Position numbers and translations under genes: made by a program
Shown: one piece after another, positions 16,550 through 23,929 of the stretch
Layout: every line of letters starts with the position of its first letter
How positions within the stretch are numbered: position 1 is the first letter of the stretch
The notes under the pieces: model-generated
What the model saw: the letters and a program-made list of their open reading frames with translations, nothing else
Database searches by the model: none
Told to the model about the DNA's origin: nothing
DNA from: a virus
DNA length: 34,136 nt
Virus record (IMG/VR): IMGVR_UViG_3300036716_000062
Location: 1 to 34,136 of that record
Direction: 5' to 3' (one strand)

Positions 16550-16869
16550 TGGATAGAGAAGAGTATAAGAAGGGTGGTAAGACTAAGAAGAAAGACCCAC
16601 GCTTAGAACGTGCGGGTGTTAGTGGGTACAACAAGCCCAAGAGAACTCCAAAGCATCCAAAGAAGTCTCATGTTGTTGTTGCTAAAGAAGGTGACAAAAT
16701 TAAAACAATTAGGTTTGGTGAGCAAGGTGCTAGTACGGCAGGAAAGCCAAAGGCAGGAGAGTCAGCTAGAATGAAAGCAAAGCGTAAAAGCTTTAAAGCA
16801 AGACACGCTAAGAACATTAAGAAAGGTAAGATGAGTGCAGCTTATTGGGCTGATAGGGCCAAGTGGTAG
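16546..16869 (+). CDS. DUF6321-like basic protein
   Basis: The 107-aa product contains GVSGYNKPKRTPKHPKKSHV, a VVVAKEGDKIKTIRFGEQG beta-rich core, and KSFKARHAKNIKKGKMSAAY ending WADRAKW. This matches the DUF6321 pattern common in marine phages. The N-terminus holds a KKGGKTKK stretch. Two ATGs in a row (16546, 16549) are possible starts; the first overlaps the upstream TGA. Function is unknown in the family. Confidence 0.8.
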   Translation: MMDREEYKKGGKTKKKDPRLERAGVSGYNKPKRTPKHPKKSHVVVAKEGDKIKTIRFGEQGASTAGKPKAGESARMKAKRKSFKARHAKNIKKGKMSAAYWADRAKW

Positions 16870-17081
16870 CTCTAGTATCGCCCTCAGTATCATCCTCTAG
16901 TGTGTTGTTGAACAGCTATGTTAATACACAGACTAAGCAGGAAGTTACTAATGACAACGGTAATAAGACAGCCACTATAGATACTACTATTTATAGGACT
17001 GTCTTTTACCAATATGCTAACGGTACTGTAAGTACTCACAATGTTAGCAATAGTTCAAGGACTATTAACCTTTTAGTTTAA
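16863..17081 (+). CDS. Small Ser/Thr/Asn-rich protein, end of rightward arm
   Basis: The 72-aa product begins with GTG inside the end of the upstream gene. It is rich in Ser, Thr, Asn and Val (TKQEVTNDNGNKTATIDTTI) and would form beta strands, like a minor structural or decoration protein. There is no membrane segment or motif. It is the last rightward gene, and its stop lies 9 bp inside the convergent gene at 17073. Tight coupling supports it as real; function is unknown. Confidence 0.6.
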   Translation: MVALVSPSVSSSSVLLNSYVNTQTKQEVTNDNGNKTATIDTTIYRTVFYQYANGTVSTHNVSNSSRTINLLV

Positions 17082-17282
17082 AGCCTGTAGCTCTCTTTCA
17101 AGTTTATCATGTAGTCCATCTAGTTTAACTTCTACTTCATCTAGTACTTTACGCACAAGAATAGCATCTTCTTCTTCAAAGAATTCAGATACTTTTCCTT
17201 TAGGAAACTTGCGGTACTCCGTCATGAGAGTACCTCTAGAGTCAAGGTATACTTTAAAACTTATAATATTGCCCTCACTCAC
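17073..17282 (-). CDS. Small acidic protein downstream of nrdB
   Basis: The 69-aa product starts with GTG that overlaps the nrdB stop (GTGA). An N-terminal beta-like part (NIISFKVYLDSRGTLMTEYR) is followed by an acidic helix (FFEEEDAILVRKVLDEVEVK). There is no Cys pair, so it is not an obvious glutaredoxin for the RNR. It is the last gene of the leftward arm, and its function is unknown. Confidence 0.65.
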   Translation of the reverse strand: MSEGNIISFKVYLDSRGTLMTEYRKFPKGKVSEFFEEEDAILVRKVLDEVEVKLDGLHDKLERELQALN

Positions 17283-18241
17283 GCGAAGCTCACCTTGTTA
17301 ACATCACCACGCATACCAGCCTTCATGTATGTAGTAGCTCTACCTTCAAAGAAGTTCTGATGCTCTACACCTAGTACATCATCTAACCAGTTCAAAGGAT
17401 TATCTTTGATATTGTAGTTAGGCTTTAGTCCTAGTTGCAGTAAGCGTCTGTCTGCAATATACCTAATGTACTTTTGCATCTCAGCCTTGGTCAATCCTTC
17501 AATGTTACCCTGCTCAAACACTAGGTCTAGAAATCTATCTTCTAGATCTACCATCTCTCTACAAGCTTGGTAAATCTCAGCCTTGAAGTCATCGTCCCAG
17601 ATCTCTATGTTCTCTTGAATGAATTCCCTAAACAACTTGGTCATAGCTTCTACGTGTAGTGACTCATCTCTAATACTGTAAGTAATGATCTGACCCATAC
17701 CCTTCATCTTACCGAACCGTGGAAAGTTCAACAGTATTATAAAACTTGAGAATAGTTGAAGACCTTCAGTAAAACCAGAGTACACAGCAAGTGCTTTAGC
17801 AATGCTTCTCTTATCGCCCTTAGCGACCTTTACAGAGTCAATGTACTCATGCTTCGCTGCCATAGCCTCGTAGTCTGCAAACGCCTTGTACTCAACCTCA
17901 GGCATTCCTACGGTGTCTAGTAGTAGGCTGTAGGCGTGTTGGTGTATGGACTCCATGTTGTTAAAGGAACCCATCATCATCCGGGCTTCAGGCTTCTTAA
18001 AGATCTTCATGTATCTATCTACATAACCAGAGCTAACATCTACATCTGATTGTGTGAACAGTCTGAAGATCTGTGTAAGAAGGTTCTTCTCTTCAGAGGT
18101 CATAGTCTGCCAATCTTTTACATCATTGTGCAGTGGTACATCTTCAGGGAACCAGTGCATTTGATTCTGCTGTGAGTAATAGTCGAACATCCAAGGATGG
18201 TCAAACGGTTTATAATAATCTCTTGTTCCTAGTAGGCTCAT
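17279..18241 (-). CDS. nrdB: Ribonucleotide reductase class Ia small subunit
   Basis: The 320-aa product has the usual phage NrdB length. Iron ligands and radical site are visible: D66 or D68 region, E97-x2-H100 (MESIHQHAY) with the radical Tyr at 104, a later Glu in FTEGLQLFSSF, and E-x2-H in RDESLHVEAM. It supplies the tyrosyl radical to NrdA for making dNDPs. It lies two thirds of a kb from nrdA, separated by a MazG-like gene and three small genes, and overlaps the gene before it by 4 bp (ATGA-type). The C-terminal tail (KVSFA) may dock to NrdA. Confidence 0.95.
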   Translation of the reverse strand: MSLLGTRDYYKPFDHPWMFDYYSQQNQMHWFPEDVPLHNDVKDWQTMTSEEKNLLTQIFRLFTQSDVDVSSGYVDRYMKIFKKPEARMMMGSFNNMESIHQHAYSLLLDTVGMPEVEYKAFADYEAMAAKHEYIDSVKVAKGDKRSIAKALAVYSGFTEGLQLFSSFIILLNFPRFGKMKGMGQIITYSIRDESLHVEAMTKLFREFIQENIEIWDDDFKAEIYQACREMVDLEDRFLDLVFEQGNIEGLTKAEMQKYIRYIADRRLLQLGLKPNYNIKDNPLNWLDDVLGVEHQNFFEGRATTYMKAGMRGDVNKVSFA

Positions 18242-18543
18242 GCTACATCTCCCTCTTTAATAAATATACCTTCACTGTTCATGTGGCCCTTGCGATCTTT
18301 GATGTCATCGTAGGCGACCTCTAAGCACCGCTCTAAGGATGTATCAAACATGATAGCCAGTGTATTAAGTACCACCAAGCAATCGCCTATATCGTCCTCT
18401 ACGCTGCGCTGCTTTGCTATGTTATCCCCTAGCTCACCTACCTCAGACACTAGCTTTGCAAACTGTGCCAACGGTGTGCTGTTGTTTATGATACCTCTAG
18501 ACATACTCCAAAGGTTTATCTTGTGTATCAAATCTTCATTCAT
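18238..18543 (-). CDS. MazG-like nucleotide pyrophosphohydrolase
   Basis: The product is 101 aa. The motif SEVGELGDN followed about 15 residues later by VEDDIGDCLVVL fits the ExxE...ExxD metal site of all-alpha NTP pyrophosphatases. These enzymes hydrolyse (d)NTPs or alarmone-type nucleotides. Position between nrdB and nrdA points to nucleotide-pool management. The protein is shorter than full MazG, as is common in phages. Substrate is not predictable from sequence. Confidence 0.8.
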   Translation of the reverse strand: MNEDLIHKINLWSMSRGIINNSTPLAQFAKLVSEVGELGDNIAKQRSVEDDIGDCLVVLNTLAIMFDTSLERCLEVAYDDIKDRKGHMNSEGIFIKEGDVA

Positions 18544-18760
18544 ACTCTAGTCCCTGTACGTTTGCATTCAGTAGAGCTATTTTAAATAACTCTACGATGT
18601 ACAAAAGCTCTTTGTTGTCCAACGCACTAGAAGCTCTAGCCGTTAGGTTATCATCTTCATCCCAACCCAACACCAGTAGATCTGCATACTGATCTTTACA
18701 AAGCTCTAGTATCTCATTGGCAGTGGCTTGAGGAGGGTTCATGTGTACTATATTACTCAT
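18536..18760 (-). CDS. Small hypothetical protein between nrdA and nrdB
   Basis: The 74-aa product is mostly helical, with ANEILELCKDQYADLLVLGW followed by DEDDNLTARASS. It overlaps both neighbours by 8 bp. The pattern of a central hydrophobic beta strand (LLVLGWDEDD) and a helix recurs in small phage proteins, but I do not recognise a family. Confidence 0.6.
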   Translation of the reverse strand: MSNIVHMNPPQATANEILELCKDQYADLLVLGWDEDDNLTARASSALDNKELLYIVELFKIALLNANVQGLEYE

Positions 18761-18953
18761 TGAAATGTGTCTCCAATACTACCATCTTATCTTCATTCTC
18801 AGCTATCTGCTGTACTAGCTTGTCCATAGTTTCTAAGAATGTGTGCTCCCCTACGGCTGAGGGGTACTCCAAGTAACTTGTAAGCTCAGAAGCTGCCCAA
18901 GTTATCTGTGCTTTGTAGTGATCCTTCAAAGCTCTTATCTTATGATCTTCCAT
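18753..18953 (-). CDS. Small hypothetical protein
   Basis: The 66-aa product is helical and charged (MEDHKIRALKDHYKAQITWA; end NEDKMVVLETHFNE). No motif is recognised. It overlaps the genes on both sides (8 and 14 bp) inside the nrd operon, which supports it as a translated gene. Confidence 0.6.
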   Translation of the reverse strand: MEDHKIRALKDHYKAQITWAASELTSYLEYPSAVGEHTFLETMDKLVQQIAENEDKMVVLETHFNE

Positions 18954-19206
18954 CTTTATACCTTTGGTTGTAACCTTCTTTTAATAATTCTTCATACTTA
19001 CTTATATACTGTGCGTAAGTTAAAGGTGTTTGTCTACGAACTTCATCGTTCATATAGTTAGCCCACATCTGAGCACAGAAGCCTGAGTAGGTAGCTATGT
19101 CCCTATCTTGCTCTCTATAGTACTCTAAGTAAGAGGGCCAATCTACTGCTTTTTTTAGCTCATGTATATAAAACATAGCTCTATATATTGGGTGGCTATC
19201 CTTCAC
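18940..19206 (-). CDS. Small hypothetical protein directly after nrdA
   Basis: The 88-aa product starts with GTG, backed by GGGGAG about 10 nt upstream inside the nrdA 3' end; it overlaps nrdA by 11 bp. Aromatic-rich helices (MFYIHELKKAVDWPSYLEYY; MWANYMNDEV) suggest a compact helical protein. No family is recognised. Confidence 0.6.
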   Translation of the reverse strand: MKDSHPIYRAMFYIHELKKAVDWPSYLEYYREQDRDIATYSGFCAQMWANYMNDEVRRQTPLTYAQYISKYEELLKEGYNQRYKDGRS

Positions 19207-21097
19207 AGCTTAGGCACTCCCCTTCTTCAAGATTGATTCTTGGTATTTTAATGTTGACATTCTCTGTATTTCTAGCTGCTGTAGAGCGGAGGTAATACAT
19301 AGATTTGAGTTTGTTAGCTCCTGCCCAATGCACACTATTAACATATTCCAAATACTCATCATGTACCTCCTGTGGTGCTGTAGCTGCTGGTGGGTTAAAG
19401 AACAAGTTAACAGACTGTGCCTGACATACATACTGCTGACGCTGATAAGCATGTTCAATGATCCAGATCTGATTCAGTTCAGGTGCAGTTTTAAATACAT
19501 CTTTCTCTTCTTCAGTAAGTCCATCAAGCTCTGCCACAGATCCTTCAGCAGCCGCAATAGCCTTCCAAGTCTTCTCATTGTTCATGCCTTTAGACTCTAG
19601 TAGTTCGGTCAAGTACTTGTTCTGTACTTTAAAAGAACCTGTCAACGTTTTGTGCGTGAATACGTTAGCCCTTGTTGGCTCAATTGAAGGAGACGTTCCA
19701 CCGCATATAATGCTACTAGAGGCATTAGGAGCAATAGCAAGAAGGTGAGAATTACGCAGACCACTACCAGCCATATCAGGTGCTTCGCCACGTAGCTCCC
19801 CAAGAAACGCACTTGCTTCACTGGCCTGCTCTTTGATATGTTTAAAAGCTCTGTTATTGAAGGAGGAGGCGTACATACCCTCAAAAGGAATGCTATTACG
19901 TTGTAAGTAACTATGAAACCCCATTGCTCCAAGGCCAATTGCGCGTTCTCTATACGCTGAATAAGCGGCTTTTCTAAAACCTTCTTTACCTTCTTGTACA
20001 GTAAAGTCTTCATAAGTAGCTCCGTATGGTTTTCTATTATCTGCATATCTAGTGATACGCCCACAAGCATTCTCAATAAAATGTTCAATGATGTTATCCA
20101 GCATAGTAACTAGATCAGCAATGAACATAGGGTGTTCCTTCCACTCATCAAAGTATTCTAGGTTAACACTAGATAAACAACATACTGCTGTACGCTCTTC
20201 ACTGGTTGGTAGTGTGATCTCTGAGCATAGATTGCTCTGTCGTATCTCAAGACCTATTTCTTTCTGAGACTCAGGCAGTGCTTCATTACATCTATCCATG
20301 TTTACAATGTATGGTTCACCTGTCTCTGCTCTAGTGTGTAGTAGTTGCCACCACAGATCCCTAGCTGATACAGTCTTGATAGCTTGCTTAGACTTAGGGT
20401 CTATGAGTCTCCAGCTTTCATCATCTTTTACACGGTTGAGAAAGGCATCACTAATGTTAACACCGTTGTGTAGATTAAGACATTTACGATTAAGATCTCC
20501 GCCAGTTGTCTTTCGCATAGCAATGAATTCTTCAATCTCTGGATGATCAATGTCCATGTACGCTGCATAACTACCTCTTCTTGTAACGCCTTGATTAAAG
20601 GCTAGCATCTGACTGTCTACAACGTGCATGAAAGGGATGCTACCAGTAGACTGACTACCATTAGCAGTAGAAACCCCGTTACTTCTAACATCACCCCAAT
20701 ATCCACCCAAGCCTCCACCTCCACTCGCAAGCCATATGTTCTCATCATAATGATCAGAAAGGCCCCTACGCGAATCAGGAACATAATTGAGAAAGCAGCT
20801 AATAGGTAAACCACGACTGGTTCCCCCGTTGCTAAGTATAGGAGTGCTAAAGCCGAACCAGCCCTTGCTACTGTAGTCGTAAAGTCGCTGTGCAAGATTG
20901 AAGTCAGTATATCCTTGATACGTTGAACCATAGACTGAGGCTCTTGCGAAGGCTTCTTGTGCATGGGTTTCATCCTGCCATAAATATCTGTCTTTTAAAG
21001 TTTCTATTGAGAAGTTATTAAGATCATCTTCTCTAGAGTAATCAATCTGAATCCCTAGATAGTCTTGCTTCCCAATCTTTGATGTCGTTAATGTCAT
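19196..21097 (-). CDS. nrdA: Ribonucleotide reductase class I large (catalytic) subunit, no ATP-cone
   Basis: The 633-aa product reduces ribonucleoside diphosphates using the radical from NrdB. Active-site landmarks are PISCFLN (first redox Cys), NLCSEITLP (thiyl-radical Cys with the Glu two residues on), VCCLSSVNL (second redox Cys), SMYYLRS (radical-transfer Tyr pair) and a C-terminal ECLSCEG thiol pair for re-reduction. It is more than 100 residues shorter than typical bacterial NrdA, and the roughly 90-residue N-terminal ATP-cone is missing, so overall dATP shut-off is likely absent. Its first codons overlap the end of the small gene at 21042. Confidence 0.95.
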   Translation of the reverse strand: MTLTTSKIGKQDYLGIQIDYSREDDLNNFSIETLKDRYLWQDETHAQEAFARASVYGSTYQGYTDFNLAQRLYDYSSKGWFGFSTPILSNGGTSRGLPISCFLNYVPDSRRGLSDHYDENIWLASGGGGLGGYWGDVRSNGVSTANGSQSTGSIPFMHVVDSQMLAFNQGVTRRGSYAAYMDIDHPEIEEFIAMRKTTGGDLNRKCLNLHNGVNISDAFLNRVKDDESWRLIDPKSKQAIKTVSARDLWWQLLHTRAETGEPYIVNMDRCNEALPESQKEIGLEIRQSNLCSEITLPTSEERTAVCCLSSVNLEYFDEWKEHPMFIADLVTMLDNIIEHFIENACGRITRYADNRKPYGATYEDFTVQEGKEGFRKAAYSAYRERAIGLGAMGFHSYLQRNSIPFEGMYASSFNNRAFKHIKEQASEASAFLGELRGEAPDMAGSGLRNSHLLAIAPNASSSIICGGTSPSIEPTRANVFTHKTLTGSFKVQNKYLTELLESKGMNNEKTWKAIAAAEGSVAELDGLTEEEKDVFKTAPELNQIWIIEHAYQRQQYVCQAQSVNLFFNPPAATAPQEVHDEYLEYVNSVHWAGANKLKSMYYLRSTAARNTENVNIKIPRINLEEGECLSCEG

Positions 21098-21224
21098 CCT
21101 TTTCCCTTAGTTGTGATTGCCTGTACCCCTTGGTACGTGCTTTGTTTTGTTTCTTATCTTTTGCTTTGTTTCTTTTATGAAACATTTCAGACCTTTCAGT
21201 CTTTCTATCCCAGTTGTCTGCCAT
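21042..21224 (-). CDS. Small highly charged protein overlapping nrdA start
   Basis: The 60-aa product is very hydrophilic and rich in Lys/Arg/Asp (RNKAKDKKQNKARTKGYRQS). The ATG is two bases after the DUF3310 stop, which favours a real gene, while its 3' end overlaps nrdA by 56 bp. There is no motif. The overlap could also mean that nrdA starts further in, but nrdA's first residues show no ATG with better support. Confidence 0.5.
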   Translation of the reverse strand: MADNWDRKTERSEMFHKRNKAKDKKQNKARTKGYRQSQLREKDDINDIKDWEARLSRDSD

Positions 21225-21226
21225 TA

Positions 21227-21712
21227 CTATTCAACTGTATCTGATTCTAAAATAGCTAGTAGTCTGTTCTCGTACCACTGTGCTTTACGTAGATCTTTAA
21301 CAGCGTTGTCCTTACTCCTACAACGCCACCTGTACTTGAATGAGTTGCCTCTGAGGTAGCCTATGATTTCTTCTCTTGTCAGCATAGACTCCATAGCATC
21401 AATACATTCTATGTCACCCTGTGCGGCATAGTGTGCAGGGCTATTGACATCTTCATCACCCCAAGAAGTTTTGAACTTATACCCTTGGCGTGTGAACTCA
21501 CCGTGTTCTTTAACAAACCTTTTGCGGGGATTAACTTCTTTAGCATAACTGTCTGTCATCTTTTCCTCTGCTAATTTATAGTCTTCTTTTAACAGATCAC
21601 CCAACATTTTAGGGTCATCTTTTGTAGGGAATAGTGGGTGTTGATCTGGCCCATTACGGTGCCATTTGTTTATCCTATCCCACGCTTCCGGTGTTGCGTC
21701 ATCAATACTCAT
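21227..21712 (-). CDS. DUF3310 (SaV-like) protein
   Basis: The product is 161 aa. The C-terminal third carries the DUF3310 signature: VNSPAHYAAQGDIECIDAME, EIIGYLRGNSFKYRWRCRSK, AVKDLRKAQWYENRLL. The family is often labelled nucleotide kinase-like, but no P-loop is present and biochemical evidence is thin. The N-terminal half (KWHRNGPDQHPLFPTKDD) is charged and not recognised. The gene overlaps the endonuclease I gene by 4 bp, fitting a DNA and nucleotide metabolism cluster. Confidence 0.85.
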   Translation of the reverse strand: MSIDDATPEAWDRINKWHRNGPDQHPLFPTKDDPKMLGDLLKEDYKLAEEKMTDSYAKEVNPRKRFVKEHGEFTRQGYKFKTSWGDEDVNSPAHYAAQGDIECIDAMESMLTREEIIGYLRGNSFKYRWRCRSKDNAVKDLRKAQWYENRLLAILESDTVE

Positions 21713-22122
21713 TGCATCTTAACCTTTAGTTTATCATTACGTTTCTTATACTCATCAGACTCTCTAGCCTTAGCATCAATCCAGTGGTCAGGTATTGTAT
21801 CTTCACTATACCATCTGAAGTCATGTGCTTCTGCCCACTCAGCGTGAGATCTTTTAGTACCATCTTTACGCCGTTTAGCTCCGGGCATAGGGGCAGCAGG
21901 GTTGGCAAAAAGAAACACCAGTTCAACATCTTTAGGTAAGATCTTCTTTACCCAGATGTATTTATTATACTCTGCGAAGTCCCAGAATCTACCCTTAGAC
22001 TCAAGCAATATCTTCTTTCCGTCTACTTCCCTAACAAAGTCAGGCTCGTACTTATGTTCAATAACATAGGGTACTTTATCAACATGATGTTCCCAATCCT
22101 TTAGAATTGATTCATGTAACAC
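21709..22122 (-). CDS. T7-type endonuclease I (Holliday junction resolvase), start uncertain
   Basis: With GTG at 22122 the product is 137 aa. Catalytic residues match T7 gp3: EPDF (metal-binding Asp) and LLESKG (Glu and Lys), then AEWAEAHDF and DHWID near the end, as in gp3 HGIKF...PAEWI. The enzyme resolves branched DNA and helps degrade host DNA. However, the frame continues open upstream to 22239 with gp3-like sequence (KYDSIWEA just before the GTG) including the likely first catalytic Glu, yet no ATG, GTG or TTG lies there. The true start may be an ATC at 22224 or may involve a frameshift from the upstream gene. See findings. Confidence 0.85.
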   Translation of the reverse strand: MLHESILKDWEHHVDKVPYVIEHKYEPDFVREVDGKKILLESKGRFWDFAEYNKYIWVKKILPKDVELVFLFANPAAPMPGAKRRKDGTKRSHAEWAEAHDFRWYSEDTIPDHWIDAKARESDEYKKRNDKLKVKMQ

Positions 22123-22213
22123 AGCCTCCCAGATAGAGTCATACTTACTGCCATCTTCTTTAAGATACTTCTTAGGCCGAGGTACTCTAGCTTTACGCCA
22201 GCCATTTTTTACT

Positions 22214-22498
22214 TTAGTTGCGATGAGGTAGTACTCTTTCTAGTTGTTCCATGTTTATCTCCTCTACTACATGTCCAAGTTTAACAAGCTTCTTGATTGT
22301 CTTACGTACCCACTTAGGACTATAAAAGTTCAGTCTAAGTGTCCTACCTACATAGAAGTAAGAGGAGGGAGGAATGAATTCACGTACATTACTAACACTA
22401 ATCTTTGATTGTTCTTCTTCAGTCACAAGAGTTTTTAACCATTGGTATAGCACTATGTCTGTCTGTCTACTGATTCTTTTACAAATCTGTGGCTTCAT
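22214..22498 (-). CDS. Hypothetical basic protein
   Basis: The 94-aa product is basic and mostly helical, with SKISVSNVREFIPPSSYFYV and SPKWVRKTIKKLVKLGHVVE, which could be a winged-helix DNA-binding fold. The end overlaps the upstream-extended endonuclease I frame by about 10-25 bp. The start overlaps the Cas4-like gene by 4 bp. No known family was recognised; a DNA-processing partner is an inference from its neighbours. Confidence 0.6.
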   Translation of the reverse strand: MKPQICKRISRQTDIVLYQWLKTLVTEEEQSKISVSNVREFIPPSSYFYVGRTLRLNFYSPKWVRKTIKKLVKLGHVVEEINMEQLERVLPHRN

Positions 22499-23361
22499 TT
22501 TATAAAAATCTCCTGAACATTTGGTGTGGATGTGACTCTTGTGAAGTACTTAATACCATTAGAATATTTAAAAGCTCTCAAGCCTTTGCCGTTGTTGGCA
22601 TCTGACCAGCATTGATTCTTAAAGCCACAGTAGGAACAACCAGAACCGAGACGTAGGTTACCTTTCTTTCCTTCCACTACAGGTTCGTAGCATCTTTCAG
22701 GAGGAGTGTCTGACTCTAAGTTATTTTTTAGAGTCTCTATTCTAGTGTTGACATTGGGTTTTGTCAAGCCTCCGGGCCTAAATAAAGCAAGTTCTCCTGT
22801 CTCTTTGTTGATAGCAAGGAAGCCACCGTTGTCTGTACCCTCTGCTGCTTCATACCCTGCAAGCTGATACATGTAACCAAAGGGATCATCATGGTAGAGA
22901 CTACCTTCTTTGAACTTTTTGAAGCCGAAGTTAGATGCAGTCTTAACGTCAACAACTTCTCCGTTTATCTTACAGTCCATGTGACCTTTGATACCATCTA
23001 CTTTAACTTCTTTCTGCTCATCAGTTACCTCATGTCCTGCTAGCTTCACAAGTAGTAAGAGCAACTCTTCAAGAAGATGTCCGTACAGAAACTTAATATG
23101 GGTAGACCCTTTCAAGGGAGGTGCAGGTGTGTCGCTCTTTTGTTCGTACCATAACTGTCTAGATGGCTTGCCTATGTTGCTCATGCGTAGTCCCTTAGAC
23201 TGCTTGTGCGGTTCAGTCCAATGAACAAGGGCAGACTTCATGCGTTCTCCGAAGTCATGTATAAGATCATCTGAGATGTCTATTTGTTTACCATCTGATA
23301 ACACTTCAATCATCTTGTAGATGTCAGGTACTAGGTTGTCTAAGTTTTTAGAAGAGTTCAA
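22495..23361 (-). CDS. PD-(D/E)XK nuclease, Cas4/RecB-like, with Cys cluster
   Basis: The product is 288 aa. The start is TTG 23361, supported by AAGGAG 6 nt upstream. The nuclease core reads GHLLEELLLLL (helix with Glu), GIKGHMDCKI (metal Asp) and EVVDVKTAS (D-x-K), then a Gln-Tyr-type helix (YMYQLAGYEAA). C-terminal cysteines RCYEP and GCSYCGFKNQCW suggest a metal or Fe-S cluster, as in Cas4 and AddB. Phage members act as 5'-3' exonucleases in recombination or host-DNA breakdown. It lies between endonuclease I and the GIY-YIG gene. Confidence 0.85.
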   Translation of the reverse strand: MNSSKNLDNLVPDIYKMIEVLSDGKQIDISDDLIHDFGERMKSALVHWTEPHKQSKGLRMSNIGKPSRQLWYEQKSDTPAPPLKGSTHIKFLYGHLLEELLLLLVKLAGHEVTDEQKEVKVDGIKGHMDCKINGEVVDVKTASNFGFKKFKEGSLYHDDPFGYMYQLAGYEAAEGTDNGGFLAINKETGELALFRPGGLTKPNVNTRIETLKNNLESDTPPERCYEPVVEGKKGNLRLGSGCSYCGFKNQCWSDANNGKGLRAFKYSNGIKYFTRVTSTPNVQEIFIK

Positions 23362-23929
23362 ACTGTGCTCCTTCCGTGTTAAAATGTTTATTTAAAATAG
23401 TTTCTGCTACAACAGTAGAGCAAACAAACCATTCACCTTTACGTTCATGCTTCTGTGATAGAAGTTCGTGGGCTTCTGCTTCTGATTTTCTTCTGTCACT
23501 AACAGGGTAGCAAGCATGTACTCTATAGTCTCTGTAAGGTGATCCTGTTTGATACTGTTTGAGTCTGTCCTTAGAGTCAATAGCCATTCCTACCTTTACC
23601 CAGCTAGGGAAGGAGGGGCTGTATATAATATACACCTCACCTTCTAAGCTTTGCTCATAGTTAGATAAAGAACTAAACGCCGCGTCTGTAAAGCCTCCGT
23701 AATATCCGGGCTTGTGTAGTGGATGTGCTTTTGGGACATACTTACCATTCACATACATTTTTCCTGTGTTAGTCCTTCTGGATGTAGCACGATGACACTC
23801 TAAGCACCTGTATTTTTTTTGTCTTTGATTTGACTGAGGCCAGTTTTTATCTGCAACTAACTCTTGGCTACAATCTAAACAAAGTTTAGTGGGTTTCTGC
23901 CCAGTTGTTCCCGGCATTATACTCTCCAT
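23348..23929 (-). CDS. GIY-YIG (T5orf172-like) nuclease with N-terminal zinc motif
   Basis: The product is 193 aa. Residues about 16-52 hold a CLDC...CLEC pair likely to bind zinc. Residues about 97-180 are a GIY-YIG fold of the T5orf172/Mug113 type: EVYIIYSPSFPSWVKVGMAI, DRLKQYQTGSP (catalytic Arg region), SEAEAHELL (Glu) and GEWFVCS. Such proteins are often free-standing homing or DNA-cleaving enzymes. It overlaps the DNA polymerase 3' end by 44 bp and the Cas4-like gene by 14 bp. Insertion next to polA-type genes is typical of homing nucleases; targeting is unknown. Confidence 0.85.
   Translation of the reverse strand: MESIMPGTTGQKPTKLCLDCSQELVADKNWPQSNQRQKKYRCLECHRATSRRTNTGKMYVNGKYVPKAHPLHKPGYYGGFTDAAFSSLSNYEQSLEGEVYIIYSPSFPSWVKVGMAIDSKDRLKQYQTGSPYRDYRVHACYPVSDRRKSEAEAHELLSQKHERKGEWFVCSTVVAETILNKHFNTEGAQFELF

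Noticed and set aside
20617-20973. Hydrophobic 118-codon minus-strand frame inside nrdA
   Set aside because: Out-of-frame shadow of conserved nrdA sequence; no ribosome site or family match.
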